A stretch of 11,250 bases of DNA from contig CAZYSK010000137.1 of the NCBI GenBank assembly GCA_964649415.1, positions 1 to 11,250 of the forward strand, given 5' to 3'. The notes under the pieces were generated by a model. The model saw only the letters and a program-made list of their open reading frames with translations. It was not told the DNA's origin and made no database searches. Shown one piece after another: positions 1-5,833 of the stretch. The translations under genes were made by a program, and so were the position numbers. Positions within the stretch are counted from its first letter, which is position 1. Each line of letters begins with the position of its first letter. The stretch comes from CAZYSK01 sp964649415. Its GTDB lineage: Bacteria > Chloroflexota > Anaerolineae > B4-G1.

Positions 1-50
1 CTCTGTGGTTGTTAAAGTGCACGTAGATACCGAGGGTATTTTATACAAGG
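1..50 (+). repeat. Left copy of a 50-bp perfect inverted repeat (upstream of RHH gene)
   Basis: These bases are the exact reverse complement of 11197-11246. The copy runs into the AAGG that begins the ribosome binding site (AAGGAGG, 47-53) of the gene at 58; matching stops at base 51. Inside it is ATACC-GAG-GGTAT (27-39), a 5-bp inverted repeat with a 3-base spacer, overlapping a second one, GTAT-TTT-ATAC (36-46). Such nested palindromes suit a repressor operator. No convincing -35/-10 pair at 17 bp is visible. The repeat may extend left of the window. Confidence 0.9.
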
Positions 51-57
51 AGGTGGC

Positions 58-276
58 ATGGCCAGAAAACGAAATCATAGGTTTTTGGTGATCTTCTCGG
101 TTGTAGAGAAGCGGGCGCTTGAAGCGCTGGCTCAAGCTGATGGTGTCACGCAAGCTGGAACTCTTCGCCGGCTGCTGCGGCGAGAGGCTCGCGAGCGTGG
201 CTTCCTGCAGGAACCGCACGGACTGGCGCGCTCACAGTCGGACACGACGCAAGTTGTCGATTCGGTGTCGGTTTGA
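58..276 (+). CDS. Ribbon-helix-helix (CopG/Arc-like) DNA-binding protein
   Basis: This 72-residue basic protein is probably a small transcriptional regulator. A short beta strand (RFLVIFS, residues 8-14) is followed by two helices, the second rich in Arg (LRRLLRREARERGF, about 36-49). This is the usual RHH/CopG layout, in which a dimer puts the paired strand into the DNA major groove. The start ATG has a perfect AAGGAGG 4 bases upstream. About 20 C-terminal residues are polar and look disordered. It is the first visible gene of the integrative element and is followed by the coiled-coil gene 50 bp later. It could control the element's own genes, possibly through the palindromes in the 50-bp repeat just upstream. 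No toxin partner is seen beside it, so an antitoxin role has no support here. The family call is from sequence pattern; targets are unknown. Confidence 0.6.
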   Translation: MARKRNHRFLVIFSVVEKRALEALAQADGVTQAGTLRRLLRREARERGFLQEPHGLARSQSDTTQVVDSVSV

Positions 277-326
277 TGCATTTTTCTATGGGGTTAGGTT
301 CATAACGTTATGGGCTAAGGGGGAAT

Positions 327-821
327 ATGGACAACGGGAAGTTTGACGCAGAAGAGGCGCGGCGGCGGCACGCTCAGAAACTCGCTGGGCGGCGGGCGGC
401 GGTGGAGGCAGAAGAGGCGAGACGCCGGGCAGCGGCAGAGGTCGAGCGTGAACGATTGGCCGAGCTTGAAGCCGAGGCCGAGCGCGAGAAATCAGCCCGC
501 AAAGCCGAAGTGGCCCGGCTTCACGCGCTCATTGAGAAGCACGGGCAGCGGTGTGATCAGATTCGATCCGACCTGAGAGAGGCCGTGGCGCGGTTCAAGG
601 CGGCGGTTCTCACTGACAACAACTCTGAAATCTCCAAGGCTAGTAAGAAGATTCGCAGTTTGGCCGATGAGCTTGTTGACACTGGGCGCGCGGCCCAGAC
701 CGCCGAGGATGAGTGGGGGCGAATAACCGGCTTGGGCCGGCAACGGCGGTGGCCCGATCAGGCATCGGTTGATGCTGAACTGGCTGACATGTTTTCGGAG
801 TGCCGCGTGGTCAGTGTCTGA
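327..821 (+). CDS. Coiled-coil protein of unknown function
   Basis: This is a 164-residue protein I do not recognise. Residues 8-75 are almost entirely Ala, Glu and Arg in heptad-like order (EEARRR occurs twice), predicting a long charged coiled coil. A second helical stretch spans about 76-130, and the C-terminal 30 residues are more globular, with several Trp. The start ATG follows a GGGGG run, an adequate ribosome binding site. A direct repeat GCAGAAGAGGCG occurs at 348-359 and 408-419, suggesting the coiled coil grew by internal duplication. The gene ends 23 bases before the ATG at 845 that leads into the primase region, so the two are probably co-transcribed. Position just before a replication primase would suit an accessory replication or scaffold role, but this is only position-based inference. 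Confidence 0.6.
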   Translation: MDNGKFDAEEARRRHAQKLAGRRAAVEAEEARRRAAAEVERERLAELEAEAEREKSARKAEVARLHALIEKHGQRCDQIRSDLREAVARFKAAVLTDNNSEISKASKKIRSLADELVDTGRAAQTAEDEWGRITGLGRQRRWPDQASVDAELADMFSECRVVSV

Positions 822-832
822 TGTAACCCTGC

Positions 833-838
833 AGGAGG
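833..838 (+). promoter_or_regulatory. Strong ribosome binding site pointing to ATG 845
   Basis: AGGAGG lies 6 bases before the ATG at 845 and is among the best Shine-Dalgarno matches in the left half. It points to translation starting at 845, in a frame different from the primase that begins around 919. It is the reason to suspect a frameshift at the poly-G run. Confidence 0.75.
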
Positions 839-870
839 GCACGCATGTTGGCAAGGGCGGTGAGAGACAG

Positions 871-898
871 TGCGCCCGCCGAGGCGACGGCGGGCGCA
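871..898 (+). promoter_or_regulatory. Perfect 11-bp hairpin just before the primase
   Basis: TGCGCCCGCCG pairs perfectly with CGGCGGGCGCA around the 6-base loop AGGCGA. It lies 11 bases before the G10 run and 20 bases before GTG 919. No T-run follows, so it is not a standard terminator. It could slow polymerase or ribosomes near the G tract, or regulate access to the downstream start. Confidence 0.6.
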
Positions 899-909
899 AA
901 CAGAAGGTT

Positions 910-919
910 GGGGGGGGGG
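910..919 (+). repeat. Homopolymer run of 10 G at the primase start
   Basis: Ten consecutive G end in the G of the candidate GTG start (919-921). Runs of this length slip during DNA replication and transcription, and are also a common place for sequencing indels. One added G joins the ATG 845 frame to the primase frame. Confidence 0.9.
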
Positions 920-3216
920 TGTTGTCTAGCCCCAGTGTATCACATGATGATCCGATCTGTCAAGTCGCGCTGGACTACGCGGCGCGCGGCTGGGCAGTCT
1001 TTCCCGTCAACGGGAAACACCCCCCACCTAGAAAAAACAAAGAAAAATACGAGTGGCGAGACAGGAGCGCCACAGACCCCGAGGCGATCCGGCGAGACTA
1101 CGCGGAATGGTGCAACGGACACCGTGCGGGCATCGGCCTGGACTGCGGCAAATCCGGCTTGGTGGTCGTGGACCTGGACGTACACGACGGCAAAGACGGC
1201 CCCGGCGAGTGGGCACGCCTGACCGAACAGCACGCTATCAGCGACGCATCGGCCTGGGTTGCACAGACTCCGAGCGGCGGCCTACACTACTACTTCACCG
1301 ATCCAACCGGGGGGATAATCCACAATAGCGCCGGGAAGCTGGCCGAGGGTGTAGACGTTCGCGCGAACGGCGGTTACATCGTAGCGGCGGGGAGCCCTGG
1401 CTATCATTGGCTCTACAGTGAAGGCGAGCCTGGCCCCGTGCCGCCTGCATTGGTGCGGTTGCTCCTGCAACCTGACCCGGAACCGGAACGGCGGCCCACC
1501 GCGGAGACCTCCCCCAGCGCCAACGGGGCGAGCCGATGGGCAGAGAAGGCGCTAGCCGATGAACTGGCGGCGCTGGCCGGGACGCCCGAGGGGCAGCGAA
1601 ACGACAGACTGAATCGAGCCGCCTTCAACCTGGGCCAAATCGCGGCCGGGGGCGAACTGGACAGACGACGGGTAGAGGTTGCCCTAGAGAGCGCGGCCTT
1701 GGGTATCGGCCTGAGCGAACGCGAGACGGCGGCCACAATTCGGAGCGGTATCGAGGCCGGATTGCAGGAGCCGAGGGGACCGAAGCAGCGCGACCAGGTA
1801 GCGAAAGCGCCAGAGCCAACAACGGAACCTGACCCTGAGACGGAAGAGGCCGGGACAGGCGAGCCGATCAGGTTGACCGACGTGGGCAATGGACGCCGGC
1901 TGGTTATGCAGCACGGGCGGAACCTGCGCTATTGTGCCCACTGGAAAAGCTGGCTAGTCTGGGATGGGAAACGCTGGGCACGGGACGAAACCGGACAGGT
2001 AGAGCAGTACGCCAAGGAGACGGTGCGGGCGATGTTTGATGAGGCCCGAGCCTATCCCGATGAATTTGAGGAGTATCGTAGGTCGCTCTATAAGCATGCG
2101 CTCAAGTCGGAAGGCAAGTACAGAATCGCGGCGATGGTGAGCATGGCCGAAAGCGAACGTCCCATAGTGGCACGCCCCGATGACTTTGACCGCGACCCTT
2201 GGCTATTGAACTGCGCTAACGGCACGCTGGACTTACGAACTGGCAAGCTATTGCCCCACTCACGCGAACGGATGATAACCAGGTTGACGCCCGTGGCCTA
2301 TGATCCCCACGCGACGGCCCCGACCTGGGAGCGGTTCCTGAGTGACATACTGGACGGAAACGCAGATCTGGCGCACTTCATGCAACGCGCGGTTGGGTAC
2401 TCCCTGACTGGTGACACGTCCGAGCAATGCTTATTCATCCTGTGGGGTAGCGGAGCGAACGGCAAGAGCACGCTAATCGAGGCGATCAGGGCAGCGGTAG
2501 GCGAGTATTGCCACCATACCCCTGTCGAAACTCTGATGGTTCGTCGTAGCCAGTCAATCCCTAACGACATCGCCCGGCTGAAAGGCGCGCGGCTGGTCAC
2601 AGCGACGGAAGCTGAGGAAAACCAGAGGTTGGCCGAAAGCCTGGTGAAGCAAATGACGGGGGGCGACCGGTTGACAGCCCGCTTCCTGCATGGGGAGTTT
2701 TTCGAGTTTCGGCCCACGTTCAAGGTATGGCTCGCCACCAATCACAAGCCCGTGATCCGGGGCACTGACCGCGCGATCTGGCGGCGCATCCGCCTTGTGC
2801 CCTTCACCGTAACGATCCCGGAAGAGAAGCAAGACAATGAACTAGGGGACAAGCTGGCCGAAGAACTACCCGGTATCCTGGCCTGGGCGGTGCAAGGGTG
2901 CCTGGCCTGGCAGCGGGAGGGCCTGGGTGTGCCTGACACGGTTGCGGACGCTACACAGTCCTACCGCGACGAAATGGACAGGTTGGGCGGTTTCCTGGCT
3001 GACTGCTGCGTCTTGACGCCGAAGGCACAAGGCGGAGCATCGGAGCTATACCAGGCTTACACCGACTGGTGCGACGCAAACGGTGAGCGGGCAGTTAGCG
3101 GCACGCGATTTGGACGCCAGTTAGCGGCACGCGGTTTCGACAAGGAGCGCAAACACAGCGGTTGGGCGTACTACGGCCTTGGATTGGCGACCCAAGAGGG
3201 GGGAGGCCGTGTATAG
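919..3216 (+). CDS. Primase-polymerase / P4-family (D5-like) replicative helicase
   Basis: This fusion protein, 765 residues from GTG 919, probably primes and unwinds DNA for replication of the element. The N-terminal prim-pol domain (about 10-180) shows the metal-binding DLD (85-87), a GGLHYYF motif with His123, and GVDVRANGGYIVAAGS. A helical linker follows (about 205-285). Next comes a D5_N region, then an SF3-type helicase: Walker A GSGANGKST (510-518), Walker B-like VTATEAEE (560-567), sensor WLATNHKP (604-611) and Arg-finger region RAIWRRIR (from 618). The C-terminal 60 residues resemble a winged-helix origin-binding domain. The start is uncertain. GTG 919 gives a normal family N-terminus, 14 residues before the first conserved strand. 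An ATG at 769 lies inside the previous gene with no good RBS. The strong RBS serves ATG 845 in another frame. Function follows from phage P4 alpha and prim-pol relatives. Confidence 0.93.
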   Translation: MLSSPSVSHDDPICQVALDYAARGWAVFPVNGKHPPPRKNKEKYEWRDRSATDPEAIRRDYAEWCNGHRAGIGLDCGKSGLVVVDLDVHDGKDGPGEWARLTEQHAISDASAWVAQTPSGGLHYYFTDPTGGIIHNSAGKLAEGVDVRANGGYIVAAGSPGYHWLYSEGEPGPVPPALVRLLLQPDPEPERRPTAETSPSANGASRWAEKALADELAALAGTPEGQRNDRLNRAAFNLGQIAAGGELDRRRVEVALESAALGIGLSERETAATIRSGIEAGLQEPRGPKQRDQVAKAPEPTTEPDPETEEAGTGEPIRLTDVGNGRRLVMQHGRNLRYCAHWKSWLVWDGKRWARDETGQVEQYAKETVRAMFDEARAYPDEFEEYRRSLYKHALKSEGKYRIAAMVSMAESERPIVARPDDFDRDPWLLNCANGTLDLRTGKLLPHSRERMITRLTPVAYDPHATAPTWERFLSDILDGNADLAHFMQRAVGYSLTGDTSEQCLFILWGSGANGKSTLIEAIRAAVGEYCHHTPVETLMVRRSQSIPNDIARLKGARLVTATEAEENQRLAESLVKQMTGGDRLTARFLHGEFFEFRPTFKVWLATNHKPVIRGTDRAIWRRIRLVPFTVTIPEEKQDNELGDKLAEELPGILAWAVQGCLAWQREGLGVPDTVADATQSYRDEMDRLGGFLADCCVLTPKAQGGASELYQAYTDWCDANGERAVSGTRFGRQLAARGFDKERKHSGWAYYGLGLATQEGGGRV

Positions 3217-3311
3217 TGTGTATGGTTGTGAACCCTTTTTCAGGTTTTCCCTATAGGCTTTTTCTTTTCAATTATCTTATATATCTATTCACAACTATAC
3301 ACACTATACAC
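3209..3311 (+). repeat. Iteron-like inverted repeats around an AT-rich core (candidate replication origin)
   Basis: A 24-base arm (3209-3232) and its partner (3288-3311) are complementary except for one G-T pair. Each arm is built from two 9-bp units: GTGTATAGT and GTGTATGGT on the left, ACTATACAC twice in tandem on the right, plus an outer TGTGAA/TTCACA. The 55-base centre is very AT-rich (for example TTATCTTATATATCTATT), unlike the GC-rich surroundings. The primase stop codon (3214-3216) lies in the left arm. Iterons flanking an AT-rich unwinding zone directly after a P4-type primase-helicase fit an origin bound by that protein's C-terminal domain. Alternatives are an operator for the downstream genes or a long-loop terminator. 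The AT-rich core may also hold the promoter of the gene at 3340. Confidence 0.7.
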
Positions 3312-3339
3312 AGAAAAGTAGGAATAAGCAGGGGCGAAG

Positions 3340-3621
3340 ATGAGCAAACGAACACGGCGCGTTGTTCCTGACGGGTGCGACCCGTGGCGGCGATTCGCGG
3401 CGGCGGTGTTGCTGCACGCCGTGCAGGACGCCAAGGCCGGCGATCTGGACGCGCGGCGCTGGTTGCTGTTCAATCCGGTGGCGCATAGTCTGGCCGATGC
3501 GCTCGATCTGGACCGGGGACACGTGGCGCGCGTGATGCTGGCGATGGCTGGCGAAACTGCGGAAACTGCAGAGGGCACAACTGGGGACGTGGCCCATACG
3601 TTTAGGTTCATAAGTCAATAG
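3340..3621 (+). CDS. Small helical protein of unknown function
   Basis: This 93-residue protein is mostly helical. The core (about 15-68: AAVLLHAVQDAKAGDLDARRWLLFNPVAHSL and onward) follows a pattern I associate with small phage and mobile-element proteins of unknown function, in which an ARRWL helix is followed by a second helix resembling a DNA-contact segment (LADALDLDRGHVARVML). The N-terminus is basic. It begins 28 bases after the iteron-like arm, with GGGG about 7 bases before the ATG serving as a modest ribosome binding site. It ends 16 bases before the next gene, so both are likely one transcript. A DNA-binding or copy-control role is possible from position alone. The gene call is firm; the family resemblance is from memory of patterns and weak. 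Confidence 0.6.
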   Translation: MSKRTRRVVPDGCDPWRRFAAAVLLHAVQDAKAGDLDARRWLLFNPVAHSLADALDLDRGHVARVMLAMAGETAETAEGTTGDVAHTFRFISQ

Positions 3622-3637
3622 ATGGGGGATTGGGATA

Positions 3638-4234
3638 ATGAGCGCCGCATTGGAGAGGCAAATTGACCGGCTGCATGAAATGGCCCAAAGGTGGCGACGA
3701 ACCCAACAGGCAAACGACCCCAGCGAAGGCCAGGAGGCCGAAGTAGGTGGGCGGCTTGTCTACATCCTGGCGCGGGAAGAGGCGATTGAGCGGTTCATAG
3801 CGCGGATGGGTTGGACGCCACAGGAAACGCAGGCGGCACACTTTTTCTGGAACTCCGCAGTACAGATTATCAAGGCTCGGGAGCGCGAAGCGGAAAACGA
3901 GCTATTCGGGCGGGTATTCGCGGGCATGACGGATGGTGAGCTTGCCCTGATTGCATCGGGGGATGCTGAGATTGACCAGAGGTTGGAGATGGCACGCGCT
4001 GAACTGGACGACGAAACGCGCGCGTTGATCGAATCAAAGCAGAGGAAAGAGGAGAACTTGCTTAGGGAACTTGATGCTCGCCAGCCCGACGGCGCGCTGC
4101 TGTACCGAAGTGCGTATGAGAAACTGGTAGAGGCCATACGAGCGACCGAAACCCGCGACCTGGAACTTATCGGCCTGCTGAGTGATCTAGCAGCAGGTGC
4201 TCAAATAATCGCCTGGCGGGCAATCACCCGGTAG
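3638..4234 (+). CDS. Hypothetical helical protein
   Basis: This is a 198-residue protein I do not recognise. It is predicted to be almost all helix, with charged, coiled-coil-like stretches at about 1-30, 75-95 and 115-150. A hydrophobic last helix (about 175-195, LLSDLAAGAQIIAWRAITR) ends the protein. There is no signal peptide and no clear membrane span. The middle part contains LFGRVFAGMTDGELALIAS, which looks like a small folded helical unit. The ATG lies about 10 bases after a GGGGGA, a weak ribosome binding site. It sits between the small protein at 3340 and the helix-turn-helix gene at 4275, with short gaps, and is probably co-transcribed with both. Codon use matches its neighbours, which supports it being real. 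Confidence 0.6.
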   Translation: MSAALERQIDRLHEMAQRWRRTQQANDPSEGQEAEVGGRLVYILAREEAIERFIARMGWTPQETQAAHFFWNSAVQIIKAREREAENELFGRVFAGMTDGELALIASGDAEIDQRLEMARAELDDETRALIESKQRKEENLLRELDARQPDGALLYRSAYEKLVEAIRATETRDLELIGLLSDLAAGAQIIAWRAITR

Positions 4235-4274
4235 ACATCGCAAAAGCTGGGGTAGTGGCAGGATTTGGCAAGGT

Positions 4275-4658
4275 ATGGCAGATTTGAACGCGAATCAGTC
4301 TAAGGCGCTGGCGGCGCTTCTCACGTCAACGAGTGTATCTGAGGCGGCGGCGGCTTGCGGTCTTGGAGAGCGCACGATCTATAGATACCTGTCCGATGAG
4401 ACATTCAGGCAAGAACTACGGAATCGGCAAGATGAGACCATTGGGGCGGCGGCGGCAGCGCTGGCCGGCCTAACCGGCAAAGCGATCAAGACTCTGCACG
4501 ATCTTCTAAACGACAAGAAGGCATCACACAATATCAAGCTGCGGGCGGCGCTGGCGATACTTCAGGAAGGCCGGCGAACAGCCGAACTCGACGGCCTGAT
4601 TGAGCGCATGAGAGAGATTGAGGCAATAATAGCCCAAGCACAGCCCACAAACTTGTGA
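4275..4658 (+). CDS. Helix-turn-helix protein, small-terminase-like (phBC6A51 type)
   Basis: This 127-residue protein has an N-terminal helix-turn-helix (about 6-42: NQSKALAALL, then VSEAAAACGLGERTIYRYL), followed by one further helix and a long helical C-terminal part. The layout SVSEAAAACGLGERTIYRYLSDETF matches the DNA-recognition domain of phage small-terminase-like proteins, as does the later region reading AGLTGKAIKTLHDLLNDKK and then KLRAALAILQEG. In phages such a protein marks DNA for packaging. In this element no large terminase or portal gene is present, so it may redirect a helper phage's packaging or simply act as a regulator. The ATG has only a weak upstream AGG. It ends 18 bases before the recombinase gene and is likely in the same transcript. 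Confidence 0.65.
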   Translation: MADLNANQSKALAALLTSTSVSEAAAACGLGERTIYRYLSDETFRQELRNRQDETIGAAAAALAGLTGKAIKTLHDLLNDKKASHNIKLRAALAILQEGRRTAELDGLIERMREIEAIIAQAQPTNL

Positions 4659-4676
4659 TCCTAAGTCCATAGAGAT

Positions 4677-5591
4677 ATGCAATTATCCGAGGCGATCAAG
4701 GCGCTTTGCATAGCAACCCGAGCCGACGGCAGAAGCCCGCGAACGGTGGCCGCATACCGGGAGAAGTTGGGCCATCTGGTGCGGTTCCTGGGTGATCCGC
4801 CAGTTGACACTATCACGGTTCACGACTTGCGGCGCTACATCGCGGTCCAGCATGACCAAGGATTGTCACCCTTCACGGTTGCCTCAAGAGTGCGGGCACT
4901 GAAACGGCTTTTCAACTGGCTCTGTGCTGAGGGCGTCTTGAGCGACAGCCCGGCACGGCGGATTAAGACACCGCGACCGCCAAGGACAGAGCCGAAGGGC
5001 ATTAGCACGGCAGACCTGGCGGCGCTTCTGCGCACGACTGAGGGCAAGAGCCTGGCCGATCTACGAGACAGGGCCGTGATCCTGTTTCTGGCCGATACCG
5101 GCTGCAGAGCGGGCGGCTTGTGCGGCTTGCGAGTGCAAGACGTTGACCTTGACGCGATGCGAGCGACGGTGACGGAGAAGCGTAACAAGACGCGCGCGGT
5201 GTTCTTCACAGAGCCGACACGGGGAGCGCTGGCGGCCTGGCTGGACGTGAGGCCCAGCGGCAAAGGCCCGTGGGTGTTTGTGGGCCTGGGACCGCGTGGC
5301 AAGGGAGCGCTCACGCCAAGTGGATTGCTTCAACTGCTGAAACGACGGGGAGAGCGCGCGGGCGTGACTGGCGCGGTGAATCCCCACGCCTTCCGGCACG
5401 CGCTTGCCCGGCACTTCCTGCTTGACGGCGGTGACATTGGCGTCTTGTGTGACTTGATGGGACACACGGACGTGAGCGTCACAAAGCAGTTTTACGCGAT
5501 CTTCGAGGTGGGTGAGCTACAGAGAAAGCACAGGCAACACAGCCCGGTAATGGGGCTACTTGGGGGGAAAGATGACAACGGAAACCGCTAA
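4677..5591 (+). CDS. Tyrosine recombinase / integrase (XerC/D-like)
   Basis: This 304-residue enzyme cuts and rejoins DNA at attachment sites through a covalent phosphotyrosine, inserting or excising the element. The N-terminal core-binding domain (about 3-95) has the pattern SPRTVAAYREKLGHLVRFL and LKRLFNWLCAEGVL. The catalytic domain (about 105-285) shows Arg144 (TGCRAGGL), the beta-hairpin Lys168 or Lys171 (TEKRNKTRA), HAFRH (His237, Arg240), GH (His263) and the nucleophile Tyr273 (KQFYA). The full catalytic set is present, so it should be active. It is short, without the N-terminal arm-binding domain of lambda-type integrases. The ribosome binding site is weak. The gene stops 10 bases before the tRNA-Arg 3' half, the usual place for an integrase next to its att site. 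That context, rather than a dimer-resolution role, favours element integration. Confidence 0.92.
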   Translation: MQLSEAIKALCIATRADGRSPRTVAAYREKLGHLVRFLGDPPVDTITVHDLRRYIAVQHDQGLSPFTVASRVRALKRLFNWLCAEGVLSDSPARRIKTPRPPRTEPKGISTADLAALLRTTEGKSLADLRDRAVILFLADTGCRAGGLCGLRVQDVDLDAMRATVTEKRNKTRAVFFTEPTRGALAAWLDVRPSGKGPWVFVGLGPRGKGALTPSGLLQLLKRRGERAGVTGAVNPHAFRHALARHFLLDGGDIGVLCDLMGHTDVSVTKQFYAIFEVGELQRKHRQHSPVMGLLGGKDDNGNR

Positions 5592-5601
5592 TAGCATCGG
5601 T

Positions 5602-5645
5602 CTTCGAATCCGCAGGTTGCGCGTTCGAATCGCGCCGGGGGCGCC
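5602..5645 (+). other. Attachment site: displaced 3' half of tRNA-Arg(UCG)
   Basis: From the anticodon loop onward this reads as a tRNA: loop CTTCGAA (5602-5608, anticodon TCG), stem 3' strand TCCGC, variable loop AGGTT, T-stem GCGCG / loop TTCGAAT / CGCGC (5619-5635), acceptor 3' strand CGGGGGC (5636-5642), discriminator G, then CC. The bases before it do not pair properly with the anticodon stem (two of five pairs fail), and no partner for the acceptor strand exists upstream, so the 5' half is missing. Tyrosine recombinases often cross over in the anticodon loop, leaving a copied 3' half next to the integrase gene. The intact tRNA should lie at the other end of the element, left of the window. 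Confidence 0.8.
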
Positions 5646-5687
5646 TGACTTAGCACGAGCGCGGCTTGCCTCGATCTATCGGGGGGC

Positions 5688-5750
5688 CTGGTGCCCTTGG
5701 GAGCGGAGCCGGACGCCCAGGGCAGCGGACCAGACGCCAGGTTTCTGGCG
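5688..5750. other. Structured noncoding segment with two hairpins
   Basis: Within the 188-bp gap between the tRNA half and the phosphorylase gene are two inverted repeats. CTGGT...ACCAG (5688-5692 / 5729-5733) encloses GCCC-TT-GGG facing CCC-A-GGGC. Next is a perfect 6-bp hairpin, CGCCAG-GTTT-CTGGCG (5735-5750). Neither is followed by a T-run on either strand. I see no gene in this gap. Confidence 0.4.
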
Positions 5751-5770
5751 ATGTACTTGCCCATCGCACG

Positions 5771-5798
5771 AAAAGACCTGGGCTCTCGTGTGAGTCCC
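5771..5798 (-). terminator. Possible terminator of the sugar operon
   Basis: On the minus strand, about 36 bases past the phosphorylase stop, an imperfect hairpin GGG-A-CTC ACAC GAG-AG-CCC (5798-5780) is followed after six bases by TTTT (5774-5771). The stem is bulged and the T-run is short and not immediately adjacent, so this is only a weak candidate. Confidence 0.3.
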
Positions 5799-5833
5799 TT
5801 GGGCGTTTCCTGTTCTTCCCGTTCTTCCCTGAT

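Larger units (their letters stand above)
845..919 (+). other. Out-of-frame leader of the primase gene, ending in a G10 tract
   Basis: Translation from ATG 845 reads about 25 residues (MLARAVRDSAPAEATAGANR and on to a Gly run) before it leaves the primase frame. If the G run at 910-919 held 11 rather than 10 G, this leader would read straight into the primase (GGG then VLSSPSV). As the sequence stands, this frame continues out of frame to a stop at about 1222 and makes a composition-driven nonsense product. The leader is therefore one of three things: the real N-terminus of the primase with a one-base error, a slippage-controlled N-terminus, or a short translated leader controlling a start at GTG 919. 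Confidence 0.5.
58..5645 (+). mobile_element. Integrated satellite-like or plasmid-like element (right part; left end not seen)
   Basis: The seven same-strand genes from the RHH protein to the integrase, with a primase-helicase, iteron-like origin, small-terminase-like protein and tRNA-derived att site, form a replicating integrative element. The right boundary is the tRNA-Arg half at 5602-5645. The left boundary is not visible: 58 is simply the first gene. No structural, lysis, large-terminase or relaxase gene is seen, which separates it from a complete prophage or conjugative element, though genes to the left are unknown. Confidence 0.65.

Noticed and set aside
769..918. ATG 769 as the start of the primase (815 residues)
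   Set aside because: It lies inside the coiled-coil gene in another frame with no good ribosome binding site, and the added 50 residues look like nonsense. The stronger signals are ATG 845 and GTG 919.
5568..5645. Complete tRNA gene overlapping the integrase end
   Set aside because: No GCCCCCG-like acceptor strand and no D-arm are present upstream, and the anticodon stem does not pair fully. Only the 3' half is tRNA.
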